Shown here piece by piece: positions 15,735-22,467 of a stretch of 50,533 bases of DNA; position 1 is the first letter of the stretch; each line of letters starts with the position of its first letter. The stretch is from the IMG/VR virus record IMGVR_UViG_3300035682_001491, positions 1-50,533 of that record. The stretch is one strand, 5' to 3'. The notes beneath the pieces were generated by a model, which searched no databases, was not told where the DNA came from, and saw only the letters and a program-made list of their open reading frames with translations. The position numbers and the translations under genes were made by a program. This DNA comes from a virus.

Positions 15735-16314
15735 TAGAATTTCTCCAGACCTTTACGAGATTGAGGATTTTGTAACTGTTGAACAACAGGTAGAGGTTCT
15801 GGAGTTTTTCAAGTCTTTAGACGAACAAGCCTGGTGGACAACACCAGAAGGACATGAGCAGCACGGGTTTTTCTATGGAAAACAATATCATGATAAGCGC
15901 CCAGATGTTTTTAATCAAATAACTTCAAATGTTAGAAACCTTTTTAGCACATCTTTGTACATAGGAGATATAGGTTTACAAAGATATAAAATTGATGAAG
16001 CTATGCAAGAGCACAGAGACTACTGGTTATATGATGAAGATTATCATATTAGGTATGGAATTGCTATTTACTATAACGATGACTACGAAGGTGGCGAAAT
16101 CAGCTACCCCGAACTAAATATTGTTCACAAGCCAAAAGCAAGATCTTTATTGATGCATGGTGGAAATATACTTCATGGAACCTTGCCTGTTACAAGCGAT
16201 GATACAAGGTTTTTCTCAACAGCTTTTGTTAGAGGATCAGTTGAAAGTCCAGTTACCTTAGATCCAGAGTTGTTTGCTGAAGTTGAACTACATGACGGAT
16301 CTAGTTATACATAG
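15724..16314 (+). CDS. Fe(II)/2OG oxygenase H
   Basis: 196 aa from a TTG inside the end of the preceding gene. Metal ligands H97-x-D99 (QEHRDYW) and H151 (LHGTLPV), R162 in DDTRFF; strand YYNDDYEGGEISYP. Only copy in the left half on the + strand. Its 3' end overlaps the convergent gene at 16301 by 14 bp. Confidence 0.87.
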   Translation: MKINRISPDLYEIEDFVTVEQQVEVLEFFKSLDEQAWWTTPEGHEQHGFFYGKQYHDKRPDVFNQITSNVRNLFSTSLYIGDIGLQRYKIDEAMQEHRDYWLYDEDYHIRYGIAIYYNDDYEGGEISYPELNIVHKPKARSLLMHGGNILHGTLPVTSDDTRFFSTAFVRGSVESPVTLDPELFAEVELHDGSSYT

Positions 16315-16462
16315 ATGTGTCTCTGCCCATGTTGTCTCTTTCTACCATGGGTTTTGATTCACATTCTTTACATACCGTTTCTGAAAAAATTTTTGTAGCA
16401 AGGTTTTCTGGTTCCTTGTCTAAGAAGTCCAAATAGGATTCAAGGTTGTTTAGTATTGACAT
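16301..16462 (-). CDS. Small CxxC protein
   Basis: 53 aa. ATG at 16462 has AAAGGGG 7 nt upstream; an in-frame ATG at 16534 lies inside the next gene and is not needed. Contains one C-K-E-C near residue 35. Not recognised. Confidence 0.6.
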   Translation of the reverse strand: MSILNNLESYLDFLDKEPENLATKIFSETVCKECESKPMVERDNMGRDTSMYN

Positions 16463-16484
16463 AAAATTACCCCTTTTGTTTGTA

Positions 16485-16568
16485 TTAGTCTTGAGGCTTT
16501 GATTGATGAGGATCTTCGCATGTGCACTCTGCACAGCAGTTAGGTCCTTTAATTGTATCTTCGGTCAT
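16485..16568 (-). CDS. 27-aa Cys-rich miniprotein
   Basis: Sequence carries CC-x2-C-x-C within residues 11-16, then HQSKPQD. Too short for an automatic caller, but an extended -10 ends 6 nt before the ATG and a well-spaced gene follows. Probably a metal-binding peptide of unknown role. Confidence 0.5.
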   Translation of the reverse strand: MTEDTIKGPNCCAECTCEDPHQSKPQD

Positions 16569-16574
16569 GATTTT

Positions 16575-16583
16575 ATTATATCA
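16575..16583 (-). promoter_or_regulatory. Leaderless promoter for 16485-16568
   Basis: TGATATAAT, 6 nt, ATG at 16568. Confidence 0.65.
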
Positions 16584-16672
16584 TAATCCGCCCTGATCTG
16601 AAAATATTTTCATTTTCCTAAAATCTGAATATTTTGTAGCTTTGTATGATACACGTATAAGGAGAAAAATAA

Positions 16673-16707
16673 CAAAAAAAATAGTGAGCACACTGTTGTA
16701 TGCCCAC
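16673..16707 (-). terminator. Rho-independent terminator of the 17254-16716 operon
   Basis: A 10-bp stem with two G-T pairs (GTGGGCATAC with GTGTGCTCAC on the - strand), loop AACA, then a run of T with one break. It sits 9 bp after the stop of 16716-16820. Confidence 0.8.
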
Positions 16708-16715
16708 CATCTTAA

Positions 16716-16820
16716 TTATTTACACTTACAGGGGTCTATGCGTGTTGTATTGCCATCAAATAGAATGATGCCTGTGTCTCCGCATGATTCGCATGTGTGT
16801 GCGTAGAGTGCTGATGTCAT
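16716..16820 (-). CDS. 34-aa zinc-ribbon miniprotein
   Basis: Contains C-E-S-C-G-D-T-G and a closing C-K-C-K, the pattern of a two-knuckle zinc ribbon. The ATG follows the upstream stop directly (TAAATG) and a strong terminator comes next. Confidence 0.6.
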   Translation of the reverse strand: MTSALYAHTCESCGDTGIILFDGNTTRIDPCKCK

Positions 16821-16988
16821 TTACTTACCTGCCTCAATCTTTTGAATGTTAGCGGTGAACTTCTTGACCTTGCCTAATTCGCTATCATTGAGTGATGCGA
16901 TGAGGTGGTCAATAGCCTTGACCTCATGTGCGATGTTGTCAATGCTTAGTAGTTTAGAGCCTTGCCAAATTGAGTATGTGATTGTCAT
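16821..16988 (-). CDS. 55-aa helical protein
   Basis: Begins TITYSIWQGSKLLSIDNIAHE and continues as helix; no metal or membrane motifs. Its promoter (TTGACT-N17-TAGTAT) lies about 40 bp upstream with a TGTGG-N6-TCACA operator beyond it. Unknown function, early-type phage gene. Confidence 0.65.
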   Translation of the reverse strand: MTITYSIWQGSKLLSIDNIAHEVKAIDHLIASLNDSELGKVKKFTANIQKIEAGK

Positions 16989-17025
16989 TTACTGTTCTTC
17001 TTTCGTTAGTTTGTTTATAGTGATA

Positions 17026-17054
17026 ATACTAGTAGGGATAGGGGTAAAAGTCAA
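17026..17054 (-). promoter_or_regulatory. Promoter of 16988-16716
   Basis: On the - strand TTGACT and TAGTAT are separated by 17 bp. Predicted +1 near 17019. Confidence 0.7.
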
Positions 17055-17064
17055 GCCTTTAGCA

Positions 17065-17080
17065 TGTGGTGTTGGTCACA
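17065..17080. promoter_or_regulatory. TGTGA-N6-TCACA-type operator
   Basis: TGTGG-TGTTGG-TCACA. Centre 53.5 bp upstream of the predicted +1 at 17019 on the - strand, the same distance as the site at 20613. Confidence 0.6.
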
Positions 17081-17254
17081 CTACCAGCCATAGACACGCT
17101 TGCGGTAAGCCTCTACCTCAGCGATTTGCTCTGGTGTAGCGTTGCGATAGGCTTGCACGCTCTCTCTAATCCATGGTGACTTAGACATAGCCTTCTCATG
17201 CTCTATTGCATAGCGAGCCTGTTGCTCTGCTCTTAGTGTATCTAGTGTATTCAT
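17081..17254 (-). CDS. 57-aa charged helical protein
   Basis: Contains LRAEQQARYAIEHEKAM and EQIAEVEAYRKRVYGW. AGAAAGG lies 8 nt before the ATG at 17254, so a GTG at 17263 is not used. Promoter class TTGTCA-N11-TAGTAT. Unknown function. Confidence 0.65.
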   Translation of the reverse strand: MNTLDTLRAEQQARYAIEHEKAMSKSPWIRESVQAYRNATPEQIAEVEAYRKRVYGW

Positions 17255-17287
17255 TGTGAACACCTTTCTTTAGTTTGTTATAGTAGA

Positions 17288-17310
17288 ATACTATCACACT
17301 ACCCTGACAA
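17288..17310 (-). promoter_or_regulatory. TGTCA-N11 promoter for 17081-17254
   Basis: On the - strand TTGTCA, 11 bp, TAGTAT; +1 near 17281. It faces the promoter at 17432. Confidence 0.75.
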
Positions 17311-17337
17311 ATGCAAGTCTAGCCACGGCGTGTCGCA

Positions 17338-17353
17338 TGTGATGTCCGTCACA
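17338..17353. promoter_or_regulatory. TGTGA-N6-TCACA operator
   Basis: TGTGA-TGTCCG-TCACA, perfect half sites. Centre 64.5 bp upstream of +1 of the - strand promoter at 17288, the same distance as the site at 18331. Confidence 0.7.
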
Positions 17354-17367
17354 CCCCTCGGGGCCCC

Positions 17368-17383
17368 TGTGGTGTAGGTCACA
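17368..17383. promoter_or_regulatory. TGTGA-N6-TCACA-type operator
   Basis: TGTGG-TGTAGG-TCACA, centred 85.5 bp upstream of +1 of the + strand promoter at 17432. Confidence 0.65.
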
Positions 17384-17399
17384 TGTGTTCTACGTCACA
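17384..17399. promoter_or_regulatory. Weak TGTGA-N6-TCACA-type site
   Basis: TGTGT-TCTACG-TCACA, next to the previous site and out of helical phase (-69.5). Confidence 0.35.
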
Positions 17400-17431
17400 A
17401 TGTCCTAAATGTCCGTTTTGTACCCCCCAAT

Positions 17432-17454
17432 TTGTCAGACCCCCCTGTTATACT
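17432..17454 (+). promoter_or_regulatory. TGTCA-N11 promoter for 17505-18131
   Basis: TTGTCA, 11 bp (GACCCCCCTGT), TATACT. No -35 at the normal place. AAATGTCCGTTTTGT lies just upstream at 17407-17421. Confidence 0.75.
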
Positions 17455-17504
17455 TACTAGTATAAAGAAAGTTAAAAAGGTTTTAACTAAGAAAGGAAAA
17501 CAAA

Positions 17505-17729
17505 ATGTTTTCACTAAAATACAAAGTAGAGTATAACTCTAATCCTAACTACCCTCTATCAAAAGAGTTTGGTAATGTTTCTATAACAGTACCTAGCGAG
17601 GTCTATGCTAATGAATACTTAGACCTAGTATCTCAAAGAGGTACTATCCTAGAAGTTTCTCTAACAGAGTTAGAAAACTACACACCTAGCAACCGCAAGG
17701 TGTATGCTACTACTAGAAGTTGGGAGTAA
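17505..17729 (+). CDS. Small beta-rich phage protein
   Basis: 74 aa, not recognised. AAGAAAGGAAAAC before the ATG. Alternating hydrophobic residues (FSLKYKVEY, FGNVSITVP) suggest a small beta sheet. First gene of a four-gene early operon. Confidence 0.65.
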   Translation: MFSLKYKVEYNSNPNYPLSKEFGNVSITVPSEVYANEYLDLVSQRGTILEVSLTELENYTPSNRKVYATTRSWE

Positions 17730-17734
17730 TCGTA

Positions 17735-17881
17735 ATGGATACTTATAACAGAATTCTAAAAGAGCAACAAGAAAAAAGAATTGCTCAATCAATAAAAGAT
17801 AAAGCGGTTATTGAGTCCATGTTCTCAAATAACAATCGCCCCCTTAATAATAATCATGAATTAAAGAAAGTAGAAAACTAA
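17735..17881 (+). CDS. 48-aa basic helical protein
   Basis: Contains ILKEQQEKRIAQSIKDKAVIE, then an Asn-rich stretch. GGGAG upstream; its TAA is joined to the next start (TAATG). Unknown. Confidence 0.6.
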   Translation: MDTYNRILKEQQEKRIAQSIKDKAVIESMFSNNNRPLNNNHELKKVEN

Positions 17882-18045
17882 TGAGTACCTTTGTACCAAT
17901 CAAATCTGTTTGTGGTTCAGTATCAACCACTATTGATGTCTATGACCTAGAGTTAAACCCTCATGGGGTTATCTGTTGTGACAATTGCAAATCAATTGTG
18001 TTATGCCGTAAGGCTTGGGATTTCTTGTATAAGGAGAATAAATGA
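17881..18045 (+). CDS. 54-aa Cys-containing protein
   Basis: Contains CC-x2-C and a later C-R-K, which can form a zinc site. Overlaps both neighbours (TAATG upstream, ATGA downstream). Unknown. Confidence 0.6.
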   Translation: MSTFVPIKSVCGSVSTTIDVYDLELNPHGVICCDNCKSIVLCRKAWDFLYKENK

Positions 18046-18131
18046 TTGACTTTTTTGTAAATGGTAATGCATTGTTTTGGTTTTCTTTCGTTTGTTTGTT
18101 TTATGGATTTTACTCTTTTGTAAAAGAATAA
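18042..18131 (+). CDS. 29-aa membrane peptide
   Basis: Almost all hydrophobic (LFWFSFVCLFYGFYSF) and ends VKE. AAGGAG lies 5 nt before the ATG and a strong terminator follows. A single-span membrane miniprotein; role unknown. Confidence 0.55.
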   Translation: MIDFFVNGNALFWFSFVCLFYGFYSFVKE

Positions 18132-18139
18132 ATAAAAAG

Positions 18140-18168
18140 ATCGCAGAAATAAAAAGCTGCGATTTTTT
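18140..18168 (+). terminator. Rho-independent terminator after 18042-18131
   Basis: ATCGCAG and CTGCGAT form a 7-bp stem, 10-nt loop, followed by TTTTTT. Confidence 0.85.
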
Positions 18169-18201
18169 GCTCGGGGCTTCTCAGTTGACTCTCAGGAATA
18201 A

Positions 18202-18217
18202 TGTGTGTAAGGTCACA
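18202..18217. promoter_or_regulatory. TGTGA-N6-TCACA-type operator
   Basis: TGTGT-GTAAGG-TCACA, centred 74.5 bp upstream of the +1 predicted for the promoter at 18249. Confidence 0.55.
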
Positions 18218-18248
18218 CGATTATTTCTCCAATTTACGGCGTGTCGTC

Positions 18249-18277
18249 TTGACTTTTTGGCTTTTGTAGTGTAGTAT
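18249..18277 (+). promoter_or_regulatory. Sigma-A-type promoter
   Basis: TTGACT, 17 bp, TAGTAT. It lies upstream of a second promoter at 18374 and may feed the same operon. An 11-bp copy of ACGGCGTGTCG ends just before it; the same 11-mer is at 17325. Confidence 0.6.
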
Positions 18278-18313
18278 TCTACTTATACAATTAAATAAAG
18301 ATGAATCAGGCAG

Positions 18314-18365
18314 TGAGCCTAGCAAATAAGTGTGATACAAATCACAATGAGCCTAGCGAATAAAT
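18314..18365. repeat. Direct repeats flanking an operator
   Basis: TGAGCCTAGCAAATAAGT (18314-18331) and the same with two changes at 18348-18365 flank the palindrome at 18331. The copies are 34 bp apart. Confidence 0.6.
18331..18346. promoter_or_regulatory. TGTGA-N6-TCACA operator, best match
   Basis: TGTGATACAAATCACA is a near-perfect palindrome, identical in form to CRP/GlxR-family sites. Centre is 64.5 bp upstream of +1 for the promoter at 18374. Confidence 0.75.
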
Positions 18366-18373
18366 GCCAAGAT

Positions 18374-18396
18374 TTGTCAGCCCCCCATGATAGGAT
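18374..18396 (+). promoter_or_regulatory. TGTCA-N11 promoter for 18430-19045
   Basis: TTGTCA, 11 bp (GCCCCCCATGA), TAGGAT; +1 near 18403. Confidence 0.75.
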
Positions 18397-18429
18397 AGTC
18401 TTATCAATTAAACGAAAGGAAGTCATTCA

Positions 18430-18615
18430 ATGGCTTACACTGTAACACTAGAAACCTTTTCAGGTTCAGTAAAGAAAATCAACCTACCTTCAAGAGGTGC
18501 TGTTGCTCAATTCGTATCACAATACCCTAACACTTTACCTGTTGGCGTATCTGTTAAAGTCGCTTGCGACACTCTAGGAATTACTGGAACACTAAGAGGA
18601 AAGGCTTCACTATAA
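18430..18615 (+). CDS. 61-aa small phage protein
   Basis: Contains YTVTLETFSGSVKKINLP, which reads as two beta strands, then a helix and a third strand. AAAGGAAG upstream. Unknown. Confidence 0.65.
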   Translation: MAYTVTLETFSGSVKKINLPSRGAVAQFVSQYPNTLPVGVSVKVACDTLGITGTLRGKASL

Positions 18616-18818
18616 TGAAAATTGAACACAACCTAAAATTCGTAACTGAATTTCAAGAGGGCCACCCTGTAACTGCAACAATGAGTTCACTACCTGAAAC
18701 ACTACGCATTCAAATGCTTGAGTCAATGCTAAAAGAGTTAATCGCTCCAAAGTTAGGACCTATCCTTGATGAAATTAACGCAGGCGGGTCCTATGCAATT
18801 CTTAAGGTGGCAGACTAA
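18615..18818 (+). CDS. 67-aa small phage protein
   Basis: Starts at the ATG inside TAATG; a longer frame starting at 18564 would overlap most of the preceding gene. Contains LRIQMLESMLKELIAPKLGP, an amphipathic helix. Unknown. Confidence 0.6.
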   Translation: MKIEHNLKFVTEFQEGHPVTATMSSLPETLRIQMLESMLKELIAPKLGPILDEINAGGSYAILKVAD

Positions 18819-19045
18819 TGCCAATGACACGAAAAGACTATGTGGAAACTGCAAGCATTCTAAATAAGTTTTCTAACAAAATTGACTCACTAGAATTTCA
18901 AGATTTAGTTTTTGAATTTAGTGAGTGGTTTGCTTCTGACAATCCAAGATTTGATGAAGATAAATTTTATTCTGCTTGCATGGTAGATGAACAAGATGTG
19001 TTTGCACACATGCAACAATCAACAAGATACAATCCTAACTTGTAA
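18818..19045 (+). CDS. 75-aa small phage protein
   Basis: TAATG-coupled. Helical and acidic (YVETASILNKFSNKIDSLE). The repeated 3' hairpin begins 9 nt after the stop. Unknown. Confidence 0.6.
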   Translation: MPMTRKDYVETASILNKFSNKIDSLEFQDLVFEFSEWFASDNPRFDEDKFYSACMVDEQDVFAHMQQSTRYNPNL

Positions 19046-19053
19046 AATAAAAA

Positions 19054-19080
19054 TCCTAAGCATGATTTAAAACTGCTTGA
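19054..19080 (+). other. 3'-UTR hairpin element, copy 1
   Basis: TCCTAAGCA, loop TGATTTAAAAC, TGCTTGA. Stem AAGCA/TGCTT: an A-T pair replaces the G-C pair of other copies, which keeps pairing. Confidence 0.65.
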
Positions 19081-19110
19081 TCTTTTCAAATAAAAAAGCT
19101 CGGGGGGTTT

Positions 19111-19128
19111 TCCACAGGCTGTGGATAA
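19111..19128. other. Palindrome with a DnaA-box-like sequence
   Basis: TCCACAGGCTGTGGATAA contains TGTGGATAA (19120-19128), a perfect complement of TTATCCACA, and a TCCACAG/CTGTGGA palindrome. Single box, unlike the cluster at 27785. Confidence 0.55.
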
Positions 19129-19139
19129 GTTTACGTGGT

Positions 19140-19155
19140 TGTGATTTTTCTCACA
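19140..19155. promoter_or_regulatory. TGTGA-N6-TCACA operator
   Basis: TGTGA-TTTTTC-TCACA, centred 85.5 bp upstream of +1 for the promoter at 19204. Confidence 0.65.
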
Positions 19156-19203
19156 TTTATTGAGCGTCTCACTATTTAAGACTACTCGCTAGTAATTAGA
19201 TTT

Positions 19204-19226
19204 TTGTCAGTCTGCCATGATAGGAT
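19204..19226 (+). promoter_or_regulatory. TGTCA-N11 promoter for 19271-20596
   Basis: TTGTCA, 11 bp, TAGGAT. A longer reading frame that begins at 19217 starts inside this promoter, so it is not the real start. Confidence 0.75.
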
Positions 19227-19270
19227 TACAGAGTAATAAAGTAATTAAACAAAAAGAAAGAGGTTGCCAC

Positions 19271-19480
19271 ATGGCTACTAAACTATACACAATAGAAAAC
19301 CTACTTGTAGGAAAAACTTATCGCTCACGAAACCGCCACTTTGAGGGTGTAATCACACACGCAGAAAAGCGTGAAGGAATTTGGTATGGAGAAAATACTG
19401 AGGCGTATGTCGTACAGATTGACACGCCTTCCTATTTGTCAGACCGCTATGCTACTGTTGCAGTAAAGATTGGAGAATAA
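19271..19480 (+). CDS. 69-aa small phage protein
   Basis: AAAGAGG lies 7 nt before the ATG. Beta-rich, with KLYTIENLLVGKTYRS and YVVQIDTPSYLSD; may be a small SH3-like barrel. First gene of the 19271-20596 operon. Confidence 0.65.
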   Translation: MATKLYTIENLLVGKTYRSRNRHFEGVITHAEKREGIWYGENTEAYVVQIDTPSYLSDRYATVAVKIGE

Positions 19481-19483
19481 ATA

Positions 19484-19660
19484 ATGAACGCTTGGGATTG
19501 CATGGATTGCTATGATGAGGGTGTCCTATTTTGGGGTAGCACTAATGGCGAATACGATACAGATTTTTGTGAGTGTAACAAGGGTGTTATGCTTTACAAC
19601 GAATACACCGCATGGTACGCTAGTAATGAATTAAACGAATACACATTGGAGAACGCATAA
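19484..19660 (+). CDS. 58-aa zinc-ribbon-like protein
   Basis: Has C-x2-C near the start (DCMDCY) and C-x-C at residues 29-31. Starts 3 nt after the previous stop and is joined to the next by TAATG. Unknown. Confidence 0.6.
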   Translation: MNAWDCMDCYDEGVLFWGSTNGEYDTDFCECNKGVMLYNEYTAWYASNELNEYTLENA

Positions 19661-19875
19661 TGGAATACTTATACTCTGTCACCGCTACCTATGACTCTGC
19701 CTCTGCACCAGTTTGGATTGGTCGCTACTCAGATGCTTTAACTGCCGTTGAAACTTTTCAGCAATTTGTTGATAGTGGAGATGCTAAAGAATACGCAACA
19801 ATTAACTTATCTGAACCTTCAGGCAAGATGCACACAAAAACCCTCTACACTACAGGATTGGTGGTAACACGATAA
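19660..19875 (+). CDS. 71-aa small phage protein
   Basis: Contains YSVTATYDSASAPVWIGRYSDALTA split over a strand and a helix. TAATG overlaps at both ends. Unknown. Confidence 0.6.
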   Translation: MEYLYSVTATYDSASAPVWIGRYSDALTAVETFQQFVDSGDAKEYATINLSEPSGKMHTKTLYTTGLVVTR

Positions 19876-20195
19876 TGGGAAGTAACTTCGCAACAGACTT
19901 AGCAGAAAACATTGACATAAGCCTTGAACAGGCTATTGGTTATCACTTACAGGGTAATCACTATCCACCAGTACCTCTAAGCATGGTGCCAGTATGCATA
20001 CAGGCTATTGACTTTGCTCATGAGGATTTGTGGGACGAGACTATTGAAATGCCAGATGGTATTTCTTATAAGGGCTTAACCGCTGCACCAGTTTGGGCTA
20101 TCATTGAGCAACACCACCTTCACGCATGGCTACCAGAAAACGTTGAAGACTATGAAGAAGACCTAGGATTTGAATTAGGATTGGGGCTTGAATAA
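19875..20195 (+). CDS. 106-aa acidic phage protein
   Basis: Helical with a Trp- and His-containing centre (VWAIIEQHHLHAWLP) and a very acidic C-terminus (EDYEEDLG). Could be a DNA-mimic or inhibitor type protein, but only the charge supports this. Confidence 0.6.
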   Translation: MGSNFATDLAENIDISLEQAIGYHLQGNHYPPVPLSMVPVCIQAIDFAHEDLWDETIEMPDGISYKGLTAAPVWAIIEQHHLHAWLPENVEDYEEDLGFELGLGLE

Positions 20196-20366
20196 ATGCC
20201 GTCTAAAGCACCAACAGCACTTTCTGCAAAACATTCAGGCCAGTCAAGGTATCAAGGACAAAGTAAAATATCAGAACTTAAAATGCTATACTCAAAAGGT
20301 AATGGCTATGAGGGTCGCTATAACTTTCCAGTTACAATAACTAAGATTGAGGATAATAATAAATGA
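20196..20366 (+). CDS. 56-aa basic phage protein
   Basis: The gene follows the previous stop directly and overlaps the next start (ATGA). Basic, Ser/Lys-rich (SAKHSGQSRYQGQSK). Unknown. Confidence 0.55.
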   Translation: MPSKAPTALSAKHSGQSRYQGQSKISELKMLYSKGNGYEGRYNFPVTITKIEDNNK

Positions 20367-20596
20367 GTGCTACAATAAATGACATGGAACTTGTAAAAGC
20401 TGATTCGCTAACTGTTGATGCGTTAGAGATTGGTGATCTAATTGGTTATGATGATGACATCGTTGAAGTAACTTTCATTGAATGCGATGCAACAGGAGAT
20501 AACTATGACATTGAAATCACAAATGATTTTGGTGAAACAGAAATGATTCAGTTTGCATTTGATGAAGAAGTTGATTGGTACGTCTACTTAGACTAA
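20363..20596 (+). CDS. 77-aa acidic phage protein
   Basis: Very acidic (YDDDIVEVTFIECDATGDN), beta-rich. Last gene of the operon; GGGGCCCGAGG follows within 25 bp. Unknown. Confidence 0.6.
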   Translation: MSATINDMELVKADSLTVDALEIGDLIGYDDDIVEVTFIECDATGDNYDIEITNDFGETEMIQFAFDEEVDWYVYLD

Positions 20597-20612
20597 AAGG
20601 GGCCCGAGGCCC

Positions 20613-20628
20613 TGTGATCTACGCCACA
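20613..20628. promoter_or_regulatory. TGTGA-N6-TCACA-type operator
   Basis: TGTGA-TCTACG-CCACA, centred 53.5 bp upstream of +1 for the promoter at 20639. Confidence 0.6.
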
Positions 20629-20638
20629 ATTACGTAAG

Positions 20639-20667
20639 TTGATATTTTCTCCCATTTCTGGTAAGAT
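20639..20667 (+). promoter_or_regulatory. Promoter of 20674-21610, leaderless
   Basis: TTGATA, 17 bp, TAAGAT, 6 nt, ATG at 20674. +1 falls on the ATG. Confidence 0.7.
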
Positions 20668-20673
20668 TATTAC

Positions 20674-20814
20674 ATGAAGAAAAATAGTGAGGAATTAAGA
20701 CGATTAATGGAATTACGTCGTTCTAATGCAGCCTCCGCTGTCCCAAATAAAAAGAAATACAATAGAAAAAAATGTCAGTCCCTTATGCTAAAATTAAAGA
20801 AAGAAAGCGAGTAG
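20674..20814 (+). CDS. 46-aa basic protein
   Basis: Lys/Arg-rich (ELRRLMELRRSN, KKKYNRKK) with one Cys; could bind nucleic acid. It starts at the predicted transcription start and ends just before GP88. Confidence 0.6.
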   Translation: MKKNSEELRRLMELRRSNAASAVPNKKKYNRKKCQSLMLKLKKESE

Positions 20815-20819
20815 CCACC

Positions 20820-21542
20820 ATGACAAAATTACTCAGAAGCAAAGATAGGAAAGTAGCAAATGCCGTCACCCCTAATGGAAAACAAGCAAGTATCGCCAAC
20901 ACGTTTGGTCTCCCCGCAGGAAAGTCTTATTCATGTCCTGGAGCGACTAGCGTATGCGAGAGTGTTTGTTATGCTGGCAAATTGGAAAAAGTATTCCCAA
21001 CAGTAAAGAAAAACCTATTGCACAATTGGGAATTAGTCAAAAACGCAGACCATGACACTATTGAAGCATTGCTTGAAGAGATGATTAAAGATTTCAAGGC
21101 TGATTGTGTAAAGCGTGAAGCGCCTATGCTATTTCGTATTCATTGGGACGGAGATTTCTTTAATGATACTTATACATTCGCATGGAAGCATGTCATTCTT
21201 AATCATCCTGATATTCAATTCTGGGTATACACTAGAGTGAAGAGTGCAGCGGTAATGCTTAAAGACATTGCTAATCTTTCTTTATACTATTCTACGGATA
21301 GTGAGAATAAGTCTATTGGCGTTACCCTGAAAAAAGATCATGGCATAAAGCTTGCTTACCTTGCTAAGAATTTCTTAGTAGGACAGGCAGACATGAAAGA
21401 GATGATTGGTAAGGTAGGGGCTAAGTGCCCTGAGAATAAAAAAGCCATTCCCCTAATCTCAACAAATGGAAGCGCTTGCGTTTCTTGCTCATTGTGTGTA
21501 TACTCAAAGAGCGACATAGTATTCTCATCAAGTAAGAAATGA
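20820..21542 (+). CDS. GP88 family protein
   Basis: 240 aa. Conserved features of the mycobacteriophage gene-product-88 family as I recall it: SYSCPGATSVCESVCYAGK with C39, C46 and C50, a central DFFND, and a C-terminal C-x2-C-x2-C. The Cys set suggests a metal or Fe-S cofactor; the reaction is not known. The ATG at 20820 is chosen because the frame from 20772 overlaps the preceding gene. Weak ribosome site. Confidence 0.8.
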   Translation: MTKLLRSKDRKVANAVTPNGKQASIANTFGLPAGKSYSCPGATSVCESVCYAGKLEKVFPTVKKNLLHNWELVKNADHDTIEALLEEMIKDFKADCVKREAPMLFRIHWDGDFFNDTYTFAWKHVILNHPDIQFWVYTRVKSAAVMLKDIANLSLYYSTDSENKSIGVTLKKDHGIKLAYLAKNFLVGQADMKEMIGKVGAKCPENKKAIPLISTNGSACVSCSLCVYSKSDIVFSSSKK

Positions 21543-21550
21543 GGAGATAA

Positions 21551-21610
21551 ATGGAAAGCCTAGTTATCCTATCTTTAATAGGGCTATTAGTCTTGCTAGT
21601 TAACCAATAA
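21551..21610 (+). CDS. 19-aa membrane miniprotein
   Basis: One hydrophobic helix (LVILSLIGLLVLLV) with GAGGAG just upstream. Too short to be called automatically. Could be a small membrane regulator, but the sequence says no more than that. Confidence 0.4.
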   Translation: MESLVILSLIGLLVLLVNQ

Positions 21611-21626
21611 TGTGACATAAATCACA
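21611..21626. promoter_or_regulatory. TGTGA-N6-TCACA operator
   Basis: TGTGA-CATAAA-TCACA, centred 85.5 bp upstream of +1 for the promoter at 21675. Confidence 0.65.
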
Positions 21627-21674
21627 CCCACAAGCGTCTCAAATAGTGAGAAATACAAGAAATGGAGTTGAAAA

Positions 21675-21697
21675 ATGTCAGTAGGAAATGTTATACT
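21675..21697 (+). promoter_or_regulatory. TGTCA-N11 promoter for 21732-21899
   Basis: ATGTCA, 11 bp, TATACT; +1 near 21704. The ATG within this box belongs to the promoter, not to a gene. Confidence 0.7.
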
Positions 21698-21731
21698 TAA
21701 TACATACAACAAACTAAAAAGGAGAAACAAA

Positions 21732-21899
21732 ATGACAGTAGCAACAAACACATACAAGGTAGGCGACCTCTACACATCACAGAAGTCAAAGGTAACAGGA
21801 ACAATTCTTGAAATCTCACCTACTGCAAAGGACACAGTTCGTGTGAAGTTAGATGTAAATGGCAACACACGCTGGACAACATGGAAGGCTAATGCGTAA
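21732..21899 (+). CDS. 55-aa small beta protein
   Basis: AAAAAGGAG precedes the ATG. Beta-rich (YKVGDLYTSQKSKVTGTIL), with TRWTTWKANA at the end; may be a small SH3-like barrel. A repeated 3' hairpin follows. Confidence 0.65.
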   Translation: MTVATNTYKVGDLYTSQKSKVTGTILEISPTAKDTVRVKLDVNGNTRWTTWKANA

Positions 21900-21914
21900 T
21901 TAGTTAGTTCTATG

Positions 21915-21940
21915 TCCTGAGCATGACTCTAAACTGCTCA
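21915..21940 (+). other. 3'-UTR hairpin element, copy 2
   Basis: TCCTGAGCA, loop TGACTCTAAAC, TGCTCA; 6-bp stem. Confidence 0.65.
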
Positions 21941-21948
21941 CACTAAAA

Positions 21949-21971
21949 ATGTCAGACCCACCCCCTATACT
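21949..21971 (+). promoter_or_regulatory. TGTCA-N11 promoter for 22005-22430
   Basis: ATGTCA, 11 bp (GACCCACCCCC), TATACT. No TGTGA site lies upstream of this one. Confidence 0.7.
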
Positions 21972-22004
21972 ATAAATAAACCACCAAAAGAAAAGAGAAA
22001 ACAC

Positions 22005-22430
22005 ATGGCAAGAAACGGGAAATCAATCTCAGTAAAAATCGCAACACCAAAGGTAATCAAGGCACTAGAAACTCGTCTAGCAGAACTAGAAACTAACTAC
22101 GCTAATCAAGAAGCAAACGAAGCAAAATACACAAAGGCTTTTGAGAAGTATAAGAAAGAACTTATTGCTTATGCCGTTGCTAACATCAAGAAGGCAGAGA
22201 ACTTTCGCACAAACTATCGCACATGGAACAACACACTTAACATTGACTTTGACTTAACAGTTACAGAGTCAGAGTTACCAAAAGAACCTCAGCGTGAGTT
22301 TGAGCAAATGGGTCGTCATACCTACCTAGAGCAGAAGCAAGAAATTGAGAACGCAATTCGTATTCTCAAGATGACAGATGAGGAAGTAGTTAATACAAGC
22401 ACTTACAATGCTATTGCTCGTTACCTGTAA
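22005..22430 (+). CDS. Coiled-coil phage protein
   Basis: 141 aa, long helices with heptad-like leucines (LETRLAELETNYANQEANEA) and a second helix of similar type. No catalytic motif. Monocistronic between a TGTCA promoter and a 3' hairpin. Unknown. Confidence 0.65.
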   Translation: MARNGKSISVKIATPKVIKALETRLAELETNYANQEANEAKYTKAFEKYKKELIAYAVANIKKAENFRTNYRTWNNTLNIDFDLTVTESELPKEPQREFEQMGRHTYLEQKQEIENAIRILKMTDEEVVNTSTYNAIARYL

Positions 22431-22467
22431 TGAGATAATCGTTCTCGCATAACGATAAATTGCGACC

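Noticed and set aside
19217-19270. Upstream start of the gene at 19271
   Set aside because: Its ATG lies inside the -10 of the TGTCA-N11 promoter; 19271 has AAAGAGG in front.
21675-21731. Upstream start of the gene at 21732
   Set aside because: This ATG is part of the ATGTCA promoter box; 21732 has an AAGGAG site.
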